In this document: positions 55,175 to 64,000 of the stretch, in pieces | Position numbering within the stretch: position 1 is the first letter of the stretch | Layout: every line of letters begins with the position of its first letter | Assembly: GCF_003173715.1 (NCBI RefSeq) | Contig: NZ_CP029550.1 | Coordinates: 682,001 to 746,000, forward strand | DNA length: 64,000 nt | Source of the DNA: Methylobacterium durans | GTDB taxonomy: Bacteria > Pseudomonadota > Alphaproteobacteria > Rhizobiales > Beijerinckiaceae | Direction: 5' to 3' | Notes under the pieces: model-generated | What the model was told of the DNA's origin: nothing | What the model saw: only the letters and a program-made list of their open reading frames with translations | The model's database searches: none | Position numbers and translations under genes: made by a program

Positions 55175-55986
55175 CAATGCGCCATCAGGCTGCAGATCGG
55201 CGTCGTCTGCAGGATGTCGCGCGTCGCGCCGCCGAAGATCCACTCGCGCAGACGTGAGTGGCCGTATGCGCCCATGACAAGGAGGTCGGCATCCTGGCGT
55301 TGCGCGAAGCGCAGGATCTCGTCGGCGTCGCTCACGGCTGGTCGGGCGAGCAGGTGCGTCGTCGCGTGAGCGCCGTGCCGGGCGAGGAACCGCGCGACGT
55401 CCTCCGCCCCCTCGAAACGGGCGCCGCTTCCGGCCGTCGCGACGAAGACGCGGTCGGCGCGCCGGATGAACGGAAGGGCGCCGGAGATCGCGCGACGGGC
55501 TTCCACCGTGTCTTTCCAGGCCACCACGATCCGCGCCGCTTCCAGACGCTCAAGTCCCGGCGGCACAATCAGGACCGGCCGCCCGGCCTCCATCAGCACG
55601 GGACCCGGCATCACGCCCATGTCGCCGGGATCGGGGTCCTCTGCGCCCCTTCGGCCGATCAGGATCAGGTCGGAGGCGCGGGCGCACTCGATGAGAAGGG
55701 TGAGCGGGCCTCCAGCGGCGGAGCGCCAATCCGTCTCCGCGCCCGCGGCATTCGTCTCGAAAGCGGCCTTCACCCGGGCCAGTTCCTCGCGCAGACGTGC
55801 CTCTTCCTCGGCGTAGAGCGCCTCCGCTTGGCGGATGTCGCTGACGGCGATCGGGGCCGGCAGGCACCGGGCGGCGACGCCGGTCAACGTCACCTCGAAA
55901 CGGCGTGCGAGGTCTGCGGCGAGCTGGACGCGGTCGGCGGTGGTCGCACCCGGGTCGAGGGATACCGCGAAGCTTGCGTAGGTCAT
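55174..55986 (-). CDS. Universal stress protein, tandem UspA
   Basis: About 270 residues, two UspA units, the second with the ATP motif VMGAYGHSRLREWIFGGATRDIL. Relative of the protein at 53055. The ATG at 55986 is preferred over the one at 55998 because GGAGG sits five bases before it. First gene of an operon with cytochrome c. Confidence 0.9.
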   Translation of the reverse strand: MTYASFAVSLDPGATTADRVQLAADLARRFEVTLTGVAARCLPAPIAVSDIRQAEALYAEEEARLREELARVKAAFETNAAGAETDWRSAAGGPLTLLIECARASDLILIGRRGAEDPDPGDMGVMPGPVLMEAGRPVLIVPPGLERLEAARIVVAWKDTVEARRAISGALPFIRRADRVFVATAGSGARFEGAEDVARFLARHGAHATTHLLARPAVSDADEILRFAQRQDADLLVMGAYGHSRLREWIFGGATRDILQTTPICSLMAH

Positions 55987-56052
55987 GATTGCCTCCATCG
56001 GTCGGACGTGCCGGACCGGTGTCCATCGTCCCGTGCGCCCGCGTCCGAAACC

Positions 56053-56066
56053 TTGATCCAGCGCAA
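56053..56066. promoter_or_regulatory. FixK/Fnr-type box 2
   Basis: TTGATCCAGCGCAA fits TTG(A/C)-N6-(T/G)CAA. It is 67 bp upstream of the minus-strand stress-protein/cytochrome c operon. Confidence 0.62.
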
Positions 56067-56129
56067 TGATGCGGGAGCGCTCAGTTGACCACCGTGCGGG
56101 AAGGCCGATCGCGGCTCAATCCATGAGCG

Positions 56130-56351
56130 TCAGAGCGCCGCCCACATCGCGAGCGTCGTGACGCAGGCGGATGCTGCCGCCAGGGCGAGCGCATGGACGC
56201 TGGCGATGCTGCGGTGACGATATCCGTCACGGATGAAGGTTTCGGAGTGGACCGCTTGGCCCGAGCCTCGCGCTGCCCTCGCGAAGACGCGCGGAGGCGC
56301 AGCCTCGACACCCTCCGCCACCATGGGATGGATCCCCGCCGTCGATCTCAT
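56130..56351 (-). CDS. Small membrane protein, 73 aa
   Basis: ATG at 56351 with GGGAG six bases upstream. Polar first half, then one membrane helix at the C terminus (SIASVHALALAAASACVTTLAMWAAL). The FixK-type box at 56408-56421 is 57 bp upstream, which strongly supports a real gene. Family unknown; possibly a respiratory accessory peptide. Confidence 0.6.
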   Translation of the reverse strand: MRSTAGIHPMVAEGVEAAPPRVFARAARGSGQAVHSETFIRDGYRHRSIASVHALALAAASACVTTLAMWAAL

Positions 56352-56407
56352 CGTCGTCTCCCGTGCTCGATACGGGAGCCATGGTGCCGAGCGCGAACGG
56401 ACACGCC

Positions 56408-56421
56408 TTGATTCAGCGCAA
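56408..56421. promoter_or_regulatory. FixK/Fnr-type box 3
   Basis: TTGATTCAGCGCAA differs from box 2 by one base. It is placed 57 bp before the 73-residue minus-strand gene. Confidence 0.6.
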
Positions 56422-56820
56422 TGCGGCGTCCGCGACGGGTGCGGAGCGGTTCCGGATCGGGCGATGGCGCGGCGATCACGGCCCGATGCCCCGAAAGCCC
56501 GGCGCAGCCCCTGAAGGCGGCGTCGCTGGCGCGCCGCGGCCAGGTCCGCCCTCTCGGCTCAGGCGCAGCGTTTCAGCAGTTCGCCAAGCGTCACGGAGCT
56601 TGCCTGCAATGGGATGGACGCGCGTCTCGCTGAACCGCCGTAGCTTAACGCACCGCGTCGGCACGGCGGTCGCGCTGCTGGCCTGCTGCCATCGGCGGCC
56701 CGTCCAGGCGGGCGCCGATGGCTGGACGGCGGCCAATACCGCCATGGGTCTTCCGGGCGCCGCCGCTCAGACCAGGTGCTGCTCGAACGCGCGACGCCAT
56801 GTCGAGGCGCGCTCGGCGCC
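56422..56820. other. Gene-free stretch
   Basis: Overlapping chance frames only; none has a family resemblance or good ribosome site. No repeat seen. Confidence 0.4.
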
Positions 56821-57684
56821 TCAGAACTTCTCAGGCAGGCCCTTCACGGCGTCGCCCAACGCCTCGACGCTCTCGCGGATCCTGCGGCCAGCCGGGGCGA
56901 GCGACGGGACCTTCAGGCCGAACACCTCGGTGGTCTCGGGCTCCTCGGCCGTGGCCGCGGGAACTGCCTCCGCGGAGGCGACCTCAGCCTTCTTCGCGGC
57001 GATAGGCTTCGCGGCGACAATTTTGGGGCGCGGCTTCGCAGCCTCCTTCGCCGGCTCTCTCGCCGGATCCTTCGCGACCTCCTTCTCCGCCACCGCGGCA
57101 GGGGCCGCCGGCAGGGCTGCAAAGGTCGCGTCGGTCGAGCGGGCCTTCACCGTTTCCGCCCGGGTCGGGCCCAGGGCGTGAATAGTCCTGACCGTGGACA
57201 CCAGCGCGGCCTCGCGGGTGGGCTTGAGTGTCGCGACGTTCTCGATCATCGGCGCCCGCTTCGCCGGAGCCGCGCTCGCTCTTTGGCTCGGCACGGGCGA
57301 GGGCATGACCGGCTGGGCCTCCGTGTCTAGGGCGGCGCGTAGCGGTGCCGGCGCCTCAGGCGTGGGTGCGATCAGCGTCGCTGGGGCGGGGGCAGGCGAC
57401 GGCGCGGTGTCGCGGGCCACACTGCCAGTGGCGAGCGCCGGCACTCCATCCTTCAGGTCGGGCCAGCTCGCCGCGGAACTGACGCGCGCGATCGGCTTCG
57501 GCGGCGGTCCGGCGAGGCTGCCGAGCAGCGACATCGAGGCTGTGGAGAAAGCGGCAACGCCACTGACTGCGAGGCCGCCCACGAGGACGAGCCGCAGCTT
57601 GGACTTGAGCTTGGACTTGGTGGGCGATGGGCCCGGTGCCTGGGACGTCCGGGCTTCCGACGGATCGATCGCGACGTTCATCAT
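56821..57684 (-). CDS. Single-pass Ala/Pro-rich hypothetical protein
   Basis: A 287-residue protein. A basic, proline-containing N-terminal cytoplasmic part (PSPTKSKLKSKLR) precedes one membrane helix (LVLVGGLAVSGVAAFSTASM). A long low-complexity Ala/Pro/Lys periplasmic segment follows (AKDPAREPAKEAAKPRPKIVAAKP), then a short ordered C-terminal helix (RRIRESVEALGDAVKGLPEKF). It resembles envelope-spanning spacer proteins; no domain named. Confidence 0.68.
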   Translation of the reverse strand: MMNVAIDPSEARTSQAPGPSPTKSKLKSKLRLVLVGGLAVSGVAAFSTASMSLLGSLAGPPPKPIARVSSAASWPDLKDGVPALATGSVARDTAPSPAPAPATLIAPTPEAPAPLRAALDTEAQPVMPSPVPSQRASAAPAKRAPMIENVATLKPTREAALVSTVRTIHALGPTRAETVKARSTDATFAALPAAPAAVAEKEVAKDPAREPAKEAAKPRPKIVAAKPIAAKKAEVASAEAVPAATAEEPETTEVFGLKVPSLAPAGRRIRESVEALGDAVKGLPEKF

Positions 57685-57885
57685 CGGGCGAGGTCTCTTC
57701 CTACACGCTACGCACGGTAAGCGGATCGGCGCTCCCCTTCACCGATCCCGGCGCTGCGGCGCCGTCGGCCGCCTGACGCGAGCCGCGGTCCAAGACCTGA
57801 GGGTGACAATACGGCGCAAAGATGTCCGCACGCTCCTCGGCAGTCATCGTGCCAGCAGGGTTCATGACCTGCGGATTAACCCCGA

Positions 57886-58851
57886 TCAGCTTAAGGCTTG
57901 GTGTCCGCTCACGACTTGCCCTGTCCCGGACTGATCCTGAGCCACTTCTTCGGCCTGTGGACAACAGGCTCGGAGCCGTTCCGCCTGCGCCTGCGCTACC
58001 TTCTCGACGCTGCGCGACCACCGGTCCGGCATCCGATCGGGCCGCTCACCCTGGCCAAGCCCGTGCTGCTTCAGGGCGAAGAGCGCGGGATCTCCCCAGC
58101 GGCCGAGCAGCGCCTGGAAAGCGTCGTGGCGGGCCGGATCGAAGGGGATCGCGGTGCCGGACGCGTTCTTGCAGGGATGCGGCGGCAGCATGTGCGCGTG
58201 CGGAACGAGTCCTGCCGGGATCGGCGCGGTAGCCGGGTGAGTGCGCCCGAGCCGGAGCACGCTCGCCACAACGTGGGCGCGCGGCCCGCCGGCACCCGCG
58301 TCGCCCGCTACCTCGATCCGGCCGATTGGGCCGTCGAAGACGAGCGTCAGGGCACTCCGGGGGAGCGCGGCGAGGCGCGGATCCTGCGGGTCCAGGGCCG
58401 GCGTCCCGCAGGCCGCGCGCAAGACATCGACCGCGTCCGGGTGTCGCGTGCGCAGGCCGACGACGCAGGTTCGGAGGCCGAACCCGAGATCGAACATGAG
58501 CGCGTCCCTGTCCTCGCCGCGAAGGGCCTCCGAATCCGCGCCGAGCGCCGTGACGGTGGACCGGGCCTCGGCAATCTCCTCCGCATCGGGCAGGCAGAGG
58601 GCGACGGCGTGGCTCCAAGTCTCGCCGAGGGCGGTCTCGTAGGCGAAGGGCACAAGCGCCTCGGATAGGCGCAGGCCGATGCCGCCGCGCGGCGAGACGA
58701 GGCCGAGGCGCCCGCCATCGAGCGGCGCGACATCCTCGTCGTCCGAGCGCCGGAATTCCGCCGCGGCGCCGAAGGTGCCGAGGCTCCACGCGGTGCCCGC
58801 GTCCGCGAGTCCCGCGCGCAGGAGATCGGCGATCGCGCTGCTGTCGCACAT
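57886..58851 (-). CDS. Conserved-looking hypothetical protein, 321 aa
   Basis: Soluble, no signal or membrane segment. Ordered sequence throughout (SLGTFGAAAEFRRSDDEDV, GGIGLRLSEALVPFAYETALGETWSHAVALCLP, DALMFDLGFGLRTCVVGLRT) with an internal HAHMLPPHPCKNASGTAIPF segment containing His/Cys. I recognise no function. It is divergent from the sensor-kinase gene. Confidence 0.72.
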   Translation of the reverse strand: MCDSSAIADLLRAGLADAGTAWSLGTFGAAAEFRRSDDEDVAPLDGGRLGLVSPRGGIGLRLSEALVPFAYETALGETWSHAVALCLPDAEEIAEARSTVTALGADSEALRGEDRDALMFDLGFGLRTCVVGLRTRHPDAVDVLRAACGTPALDPQDPRLAALPRSALTLVFDGPIGRIEVAGDAGAGGPRAHVVASVLRLGRTHPATAPIPAGLVPHAHMLPPHPCKNASGTAIPFDPARHDAFQALLGRWGDPALFALKQHGLGQGERPDRMPDRWSRSVEKVAQAQAERLRACCPQAEEVAQDQSGTGQVVSGHQALS

Positions 58852-58991
58852 GACCGCTTTGGGCTAACGGGCGGGCGGCCACTCGACAAGCTCTCGCGGA
58901 GCGGCACCGGCTGTGGACCCCTGCGCCCGGTGCGTGGACTTCCCAGGCGCCCTCGGCGATTCTGCGTCCCTGGGCGCAGGTGCCCTGCCCC

Positions 58992-60428
58992 ATGACGATG
59001 ACGCACACCGCCCACACGGCTCCGACGACCCCCGTACTGCGGCACCGCGCCTTCTGGGCCAGCCTGCCGACGCGGACGCGCCTCATCGCCGTCGTGCTGG
59101 CGATCGACGTCATCGCCGCCCTCGTCTCGTGCGCCGTGATCGTGCTGAACGCGCGCTCGGCCGTGACGGTGGAGACGCGCGCCTCGCTCGCCACGGTCGA
59201 ACTCCTCGTGGCCGACACGATCCGGCTGGCCGAAGATTCCCCGTCGGAGCGCGTCCTGCAGACGCTCGACCTGCGTTTTCAAGCCCTGCGGCACGTGCGC
59301 GTCTCGGTCTTCGACGAGGCCGGGCGCAAGGTCGGCGTCGCTCTGACGCGGATCCGCTCGGACAAGCACATGGCGCCGTCATGGTTCGCGTGGCTGATCG
59401 CCCCCGAGATCCAGGAGCACGTGCTGCCGATCTCAGTCGCCGGCCAGCGGATCGGAACCGCCCAGATCGTCACCGAACCCCTCGACGAGATCGACGAGGT
59501 CTGGGGTTACGCGGTCGCACTCTCGGTGACCACGTTCTGCATCAACGCCGCGATGCTGGCAGCCCTCTTCCTGGCGCTGGGCCGCGTCCTCGCCCCGCTC
59601 GGCAGCCTCGCCGAGGGCCTGACGCAGCTCGAGCGGCACGATTACACGGCGCGGCTGGAGCCGCCCAATTCCCGCGAGCTCGCGGTGATCGCCGACCGCT
59701 TCAACGGTGTCGCCGAGGCGCTGACCGAGGCGCGCTCGGCGAACGGGCGCCTCAACCGCCAGCTCCTGACCGCGCAGGACGACGAGCGGCGGCGCACCGC
59801 GCTCGAATTGCACGACGAGTTCGGGCCCTGCCTGTTCGCGCTCGAAGCGAATGCGGCCTCCGTCGGTCGTCTCGCCCGGAGCCCGCACGGCCCCGACCCC
59901 GAGAAGCTCGCGGCGCGCGCGGCCGACATCAGCATGATCGTCGGGCAGGTCCAGACGCTGAACCGCGATCTCCTCAACAGGCTCCGCCCGCACGCGCTCG
60001 GTGAAGTGCCGCTCAACGAGTGCCTGAACCTGCTGCTGCGCGACTTCGCCCGTCGCCACCCCGCGACCGCTTTCACCGGACAGTTCGAGGATCTCGCGCG
60101 GGGATACGGCGACCTCGTCGACCTGACCCTCTTCCGTTGCATCCAGGAGAGCATGACGAACGCCGTCCGCCACGGGCAGGCCGCCCACGTGACGGCACAG
60201 GCGCGGGAGACCGTCCGGCACACGATCGAGGTGACGGTGCGGGACGACGGGGCCGGACTGGCGCCCGATCACCGGATCGGTCTCGGACTCTCGGGGATGC
60301 GCGAGCGCGTGGAAGCGCTTGACGGGACATTTGAACTTGACAACGCAGCTCCGGGCACGGTTGTCCGGATCACCATACCCGCAGATGCCGAGCGGGGTGA
60401 AGAAGCAGGGGCCAGCGTGCCGCCATGA
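58992..60428 (+). CDS. NarX/UhpB-type sensor histidine kinase
   Basis: About 478 residues. First membrane helix (RLIAVVLAIDVIAALVSCAVIVL), periplasmic domain of about 110 residues, second helix (ALSVTTFCINAAMLAALFLAL), HAMP, then HisKA_3 with QDDERRRTALELHDEFGPCL and HATPase (ESMTNAVRHG, DDGAG, GLGLSGMRERVEAL). ATG at 58992 is preferred over GTG at 58980. It overlaps the response regulator by four bases (ATGA), so this is its cognate pair. The signal is unknown. Confidence 0.9.
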   Translation: MTMTHTAHTAPTTPVLRHRAFWASLPTRTRLIAVVLAIDVIAALVSCAVIVLNARSAVTVETRASLATVELLVADTIRLAEDSPSERVLQTLDLRFQALRHVRVSVFDEAGRKVGVALTRIRSDKHMAPSWFAWLIAPEIQEHVLPISVAGQRIGTAQIVTEPLDEIDEVWGYAVALSVTTFCINAAMLAALFLALGRVLAPLGSLAEGLTQLERHDYTARLEPPNSRELAVIADRFNGVAEALTEARSANGRLNRQLLTAQDDERRRTALELHDEFGPCLFALEANAASVGRLARSPHGPDPEKLAARAADISMIVGQVQTLNRDLLNRLRPHALGEVPLNECLNLLLRDFARRHPATAFTGQFEDLARGYGDLVDLTLFRCIQESMTNAVRHGQAAHVTAQARETVRHTIEVTVRDDGAGLAPDHRIGLGLSGMRERVEALDGTFELDNAAPGTVVRITIPADAERGEEAGASVPP

Positions 60429-61099
60429 ACGCCATCGCGACCAACGCCACCGCAATCTCCACGCGCCTGCCGGTGCTGGTGATCGATGACCATCCGATCG
60501 TCCTGCAGGGATGCCGCCGGGTGCTGGAGGATGCAGGCATCGAGACCGTCGCGGAAGCGACGAGCGTGGTGGCGGGCTACCGCCTGTTCCACCGCCTGCG
60601 CCCCCCGGTGGTGATCTGCGACCTCACCTTTCAGGGCAGCGGTCTGGCCGGGCTCGGCCTGATCCGCCGCATGAAGGCGGTGGAGCCGCGGACCCGTATC
60701 CTCGTCTTCAGCATGCACAACGATCCGGTCATCGTCGCGCGCGCGCTCGAAGCCGGCGCCCTCGGCTACGTGCTGAAGGACCACGCCTCGGCCGAGCTGT
60801 ACGACGCCTTCGAGCGGGTGCGGGTCGGCGAGGTCTACCTCGACCGGCGCCTTGCCACCGAGGTCGCGATGCTGCGCACCGATGCGCGGCGCACGCCGGA
60901 ATCGCAGCTGACGCCGCGCGAACAGCAGATCCTGGCGCGGCTCGCCCAGGGCAAATCCTACGGGGCGATCGCGACCGACCTGTCGGTCAGCTACAAGACG
61001 ATCACCAACGCCTGCTCGCAGATGCGCCAGAAGCTCGGCGTGCGCACGCTCGCGGAGCTGATCCACGTGGCGGTGACGCAGGCGCAGCGGCAGGGCTGA
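60425..61099 (+). CDS. NarL/LuxR-type response regulator
   Basis: A 224-residue protein: receiver (VLVIDDHPIVLQG, phospho-acceptor in VVICDLTF, Lys in GYVLKDHAS) and LuxR HTH (LTPREQQILARLAQGKSYGAIATDLSVSYKTITNACSQMRQKLGV). ATGA overlap with the kinase. Targets unknown; the TenA gene follows after 32 bp and may be in the same transcript. Confidence 0.93.
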   Translation: MNAIATNATAISTRLPVLVIDDHPIVLQGCRRVLEDAGIETVAEATSVVAGYRLFHRLRPPVVICDLTFQGSGLAGLGLIRRMKAVEPRTRILVFSMHNDPVIVARALEAGALGYVLKDHASAELYDAFERVRVGEVYLDRRLATEVAMLRTDARRTPESQLTPREQQILARLAQGKSYGAIATDLSVSYKTITNACSQMRQKLGVRTLAELIHVAVTQAQRQG

Positions 61100-61131
61100 A
61101 CCGTCGCCGCGTCGGCGCTGGGAGAACGGGT

Positions 61132-61812
61132 TTGGATCGGAACGTCGCTGCTCCCTTCTCGGCGGAGGCCTGGGCCCGCAATGCGGAAACCTACGAGACC
61201 ATCCGCACCATGCCCTTCAACGCCGAGCTCGCCGCAGGCACCCTCGGCCGGGCCCGGTTCCAGCACTACATCCTGCAGGACGCGCATTACCTCGTCGGCT
61301 TCGGGCGCGCCCTGAGCCTCGCGGCCGCGAAGGCGCCGGATCCAGACCGGATGGTGCAGTTCGCCCGTGCGGCCGAGACCGCGATCGTGGTCGAGCGCGC
61401 CCTGCACGGCGGCTTCTTCCGCGACTACGGGATCGACGCCGCGACCTTCGCCGGCACGCCGCTCTCGCCGTCCTGCGACCATTACGTCAGCTACCTCCTG
61501 GCGACGGCCTACGCCGAGCCTTACGAGGTCGTGCTCGCCGCCCTCCTGCCCTGCTTCTGGATCTACGCCGAGGTCGGCCGCGACATTCACGCCCGGGCCG
61601 TGCCCGACAACCCGTACCAAGCCTGGATCGACACCTATGCGGGCGAGGATTTCGCCCGGGCCGTTGCCGAGATGATCGCGGCGACGGACGAAGCAGCGGC
61701 GTCCGCCGCGCCGGCGCTCCTCGCGCGGATGCTCCGGGCCTTCACGCACGCCACCCGCCTCGAATGGATGTTCTGGGACGGCGCCTACCGGGAAACGGCC
61801 TGGCCCGTGTGA
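61132..61812 (+). CDS. tenA: TenA-family thiaminase II / aminopyrimidine hydrolase
   Basis: A 226-residue helical TenA/PQQC-fold enzyme. Active-site marks are Asp in YILQDAHYL, Cys in LLPCFWIYAEVG and Glu in ATRLEWMFWDGAY. It hydrolyses aminopyrimidine breakdown products of thiamine for salvage. TTG at 61132 is chosen because GGGAGAA sits just upstream and the family N-terminus (FSAEAWARNAETYETI) starts soon after. No other thiamine gene is adjacent. Confidence 0.87.
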   Translation: MDRNVAAPFSAEAWARNAETYETIRTMPFNAELAAGTLGRARFQHYILQDAHYLVGFGRALSLAAAKAPDPDRMVQFARAAETAIVVERALHGGFFRDYGIDAATFAGTPLSPSCDHYVSYLLATAYAEPYEVVLAALLPCFWIYAEVGRDIHARAVPDNPYQAWIDTYAGEDFARAVAEMIAATDEAAASAAPALLARMLRAFTHATRLEWMFWDGAYRETAWPV

Positions 61813-61946
61813 CGCGCCGGTCCGATCAAATCCTCGGATCGCATTCCGCCTCGGGCTGGTCGGCCGGCTCCGCGCTGCTAGCTTGACGGAGACGGCCGAT
61901 CGGCGGCGAGGGCGCAGGCCCGCATGCGAAGCAAGGGACAGACGGA

Positions 61947-63425
61947 ATGACGGCCGGCCTGACGAGCGACCTCCTGCGAACGAAATCCCTGGACCGTCTC
62001 AACGCGGATGCGGAGGCCGGCGAGCACAAGCTGCAGCGGACCCTGGGGCCGTGGAGCCTGATCGGCCTCGGGATCGGCGCCGTGATCGGGGCGGGCCTGT
62101 TCTCGCTCACCGGCATCGCCGCGGCCGAGCATGCCGGACCGGCAGTCGTGATCTCTTTCGCCATCGCGGCAATCGGCTGCGCGTTCGCCGGCATGTGCTA
62201 CAGCGAGCTCGCGGGCATGATCCCGGTGGCGGGCTCGGCCTACACCTACGCCTACGCAACGATGGGCGAGTTCGTCGCCTGGATCATCGGCTGGGACCTC
62301 GTGCTCGAATACGCGGTCGGCGCCGCGACGGTGTCGGTCAGCTGGTCGAAATACGTCGTGCGCTTCCTGCACGAGTTCGGGATCGACCTGCCGGGCAACC
62401 TCGTCCACTCGCCCTTCGAGACCTATCAGCTCGCGGACGGCAGCACCGCGCACGGCCTCGTCAACCTGCCGGCGATCCTCATCATCTGCGCCTGCTCCTA
62501 CCTCCTGATGATCGGCATCCGGGAATCGGCGCGGGTGAACGCGGTGATCGTGATGGTGAAGCTCGCCGTCGTGGCGGCGGTGATCGGCGTCGGCGTGTTC
62601 TACATCAAGCCCGCCAATTACGTGCCCTTCATCCCCGACAACACCGGGACCTTCGGCGAGTACGGCTGGAGCGGGATCATGCGTGCCGCTGGCGTGGTGT
62701 TCTTCGCCTATATCGGCTTCGACGCGGTTTCGACCGCGGCGCAGGAGGCCAAGAACCCACAGCGGAACATGATGATCGGCATCCTCGGGTCGCTCGCGAT
62801 CTGCACGGTCATCTACATCCTGTTCGCGGGCGTGCTCACCGGCCTCGTCCACTACGACGCGATGCGCGGCGACGCGGCGCCGGTGAACACCGCGATTGCG
62901 CAGACGCCGTTTCCCTGGCTCAAGAACCTCGTGACGCTGGGCATCATCGCCGGCTTCTCGACCGTGATCCTCGTGCTGCTGCTCGGCCAGAGCCGGGTCT
63001 TCTACACGATGTCCCAGGACCGGCTGCTGCCCGGCCTGTTCTCGCGCATTCACCCGGAATGGAAGACGCCCTACCGCTCGAACCTGTTCTTCATGGTCTT
63101 CACCGGCGCCCTCGGCGGCTTCCTGCCGATCAGCCAGCTCGGCCACATGACGAGCATCGGCACCCTGCTGGCCTTCGTCCTCGTCTGCCTTGGCGTGATC
63201 ATCCTCCGGCGCACCCAGCCCGACGCGAAGCGCGAGTACCGGACGCCCCTCGTGCCGCTGGTGCCGATCCTCGGCATCGTGAGCTGCGGGGCGATGATGG
63301 TCTCCCTCGACGGCGAGACCTGGATCCGCCTGGTCGTCTGGCTCGGGATCGGGCTCGTGATCTACTTCGCCTGGAGCCGCCGCCACAGCCGCATCGGCCG
63401 CGAGGAAGCGGCCGGGAAGGCGTGA
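61947..63425 (+). CDS. APC-family amino-acid permease (cationic amino-acid type)
   Basis: A 492-residue transporter with about twelve helices. APC marks are GIGAVIGAGLFSLTGIAAAEHAGPAVVISF, SELAGMIPVAGSAYTYAYATMGEFVAWIIGWDLVLEYAV and FFAYIGFDAVSTAAQEAKNPQRNM. Closest in style to CAT/YfnA-type permeases; the substrate is inferred. It runs to within four bases of the convergent MBL-fold gene. Confidence 0.92.
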   Translation: MTAGLTSDLLRTKSLDRLNADAEAGEHKLQRTLGPWSLIGLGIGAVIGAGLFSLTGIAAAEHAGPAVVISFAIAAIGCAFAGMCYSELAGMIPVAGSAYTYAYATMGEFVAWIIGWDLVLEYAVGAATVSVSWSKYVVRFLHEFGIDLPGNLVHSPFETYQLADGSTAHGLVNLPAILIICACSYLLMIGIRESARVNAVIVMVKLAVVAAVIGVGVFYIKPANYVPFIPDNTGTFGEYGWSGIMRAAGVVFFAYIGFDAVSTAAQEAKNPQRNMMIGILGSLAICTVIYILFAGVLTGLVHYDAMRGDAAPVNTAIAQTPFPWLKNLVTLGIIAGFSTVILVLLLGQSRVFYTMSQDRLLPGLFSRIHPEWKTPYRSNLFFMVFTGALGGFLPISQLGHMTSIGTLLAFVLVCLGVIILRRTQPDAKREYRTPLVPLVPILGIVSCGAMMVSLDGETWIRLVVWLGIGLVIYFAWSRRHSRIGREEAAGKA

Positions 63426-63429
63426 CGCG

Positions 63430-64000
63430 TCAGGCGATCGCCGCGAGCGCGAGGCCCTTGCTGCGGACCTTGCGCACCGGCGCGCCCACCTCGACCACCT
63501 GACGCTCGCGGGCGATGAAGGCGGCGGGCATCTCGGCCTGCATCTCGGCCTCGACGCTCCGCAGACGGGCGTCCGAATGGCAGGGATGCAGGTGGATGAT
63601 CCCGAGCGCCTTCACGTTCGCCGCGCGGGCGAGCTCGACGCCCTTCTGCCAGGTAGAATGGCCCCAGCCCCGGCAGGTCGGATACTCGCAATCCGTGAAC
63701 ATGCCGTCGTAGACCATCAGGTCGGCACCCGCGACGAACGCCTTGAGCGCCGGGTCGGGCCAGGGATCGCTGTGCTCGATGTCGCTGATCACGCAGAGGC
63801 GCTTGCCGCCGTGCTGGAAGCGATAGCCGACCGAGCCCTGCGGATGATTGAGGAGGATCGTGTCGACCTGCATGCCGTCCGGGAAGGTCAGCGTCTCGCC
63901 AGCCTTGAAGCCGTGGTGCTTGAGCGTACAGGGCAGCACGTCGAGTGTAACCGGGAAGAGCGGCGGCGCGAACAGGCGCCCGAGGGCTTCCTCGGCGGAC
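63430..64000 (-). CDS. MBL-fold metallo-hydrolase, partial (5' end beyond window)
   Basis: The frame is open to the right edge (upstream residues EEALGRLFAPPLFPVTLDV join it), so the N-terminal part with the HxHxDH motif lies outside. Visible are VISDIEHSDPWPDP (metal Asp), LMVYDGMFTDCEYPTCRGWGHSTWQKGVELA and LGIIHLHPCHSDARL (last His). This layout fits PhnP-like/phosphodiesterase MBL proteins. The substrate is not known. Confidence 0.85.
   Translation of the reverse strand, partial: SAEEALGRLFAPPLFPVTLDVLPCTLKHHGFKAGETLTFPDGMQVDTILLNHPQGSVGYRFQHGGKRLCVISDIEHSDPWPDPALKAFVAGADLMVYDGMFTDCEYPTCRGWGHSTWQKGVELARAANVKALGIIHLHPCHSDARLRSVEAEMQAEMPAAFIARERQVVEVGAPVRKVRSKGLALAAIA

Noticed and set aside
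61878..63386. Minus-strand frame of 502 codons
   Set aside because: Antisense of the amino-acid permease; extremely Asp/His/Arg-rich with no fold signal.

Overview
The window is high-GC DNA from an alphaproteobacterium, most likely a Methylobacterium-type member of the Hyphomicrobiales. Pointers are a MucR/Ros-family regulator, an oxalate/formate antiporter-like carrier, a formate/nitrite channel, FixK/Fnr-type promoter boxes and a C1-related formyl-folate enzyme (broken). Genus placement is inference. There are no rRNA genes and no complete tRNA genes.

Positions 1-31 kb look accessory. Short cargo genes sit among mobile DNA and debris: two internally deleted IS3-type relics (3986-4403 and 9620-10006), a truncated tyrosine recombinase (7727-8285), an IS256-type element that cut off a DUF1810 gene (12049-13397), an IS630-type element with an A7 frameshift site (15989-17148) and a decayed IS5-type relic (17700-18357). 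The IS630 element split one copy of a duplicated module made of a small membrane-protein gene plus a tRNA-Gly-like 3' fragment. The other copy is at 30180-30701, so the module brackets about 13 kb. Intact cargo includes a Tat-exported oxalate decarboxylase-like bicupin, CDP-diglyceride pyrophosphatase, CspA, MucR, two methyltransferases, an HDAC-like deacetylase, VOC and SDR enzymes, an HtrA pair around a LuxR stub, a FecR/VCBS-repeat surface protein, a TauE/SafE exporter and a LysR/aldo-keto reductase pair.

Positions 31-52.5 kb are gene-dense. An OFA-family (oxalate/formate) transporter has a sigma-54 promoter and two upstream palindromes, and is followed by an NtrC-type activator and its histidine kinase. 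This reads as a self-contained regulated uptake unit. Next come a MarR/ClC divergent pair, a formate/nitrite channel joined to a PP2C-kinase fusion, a patatin-like lipase, a tautomerase, a frameshifted wHTH-TPR regulator and a beta-glucan/cellulose-type exopolysaccharide operon whose membrane-fusion gene carries an in-frame TAG.

Positions 52.5-56.4 kb form a probable low-oxygen island. Three FixK-type boxes (TTG(A/C)-N6-(T/G)CAA) lie 57-67 bp upstream of small-protein and universal-stress-protein genes, one of which is coupled to a cytochrome c gene. In the middle is an Fnr-type regulator with its four iron-sulfur cysteines but an in-frame TAG. The rest of the window holds two hypothetical genes, a NarX-like kinase/LuxR response-regulator pair, TenA, an amino-acid permease and the start-less end of an MBL-fold hydrolase running off the right edge.
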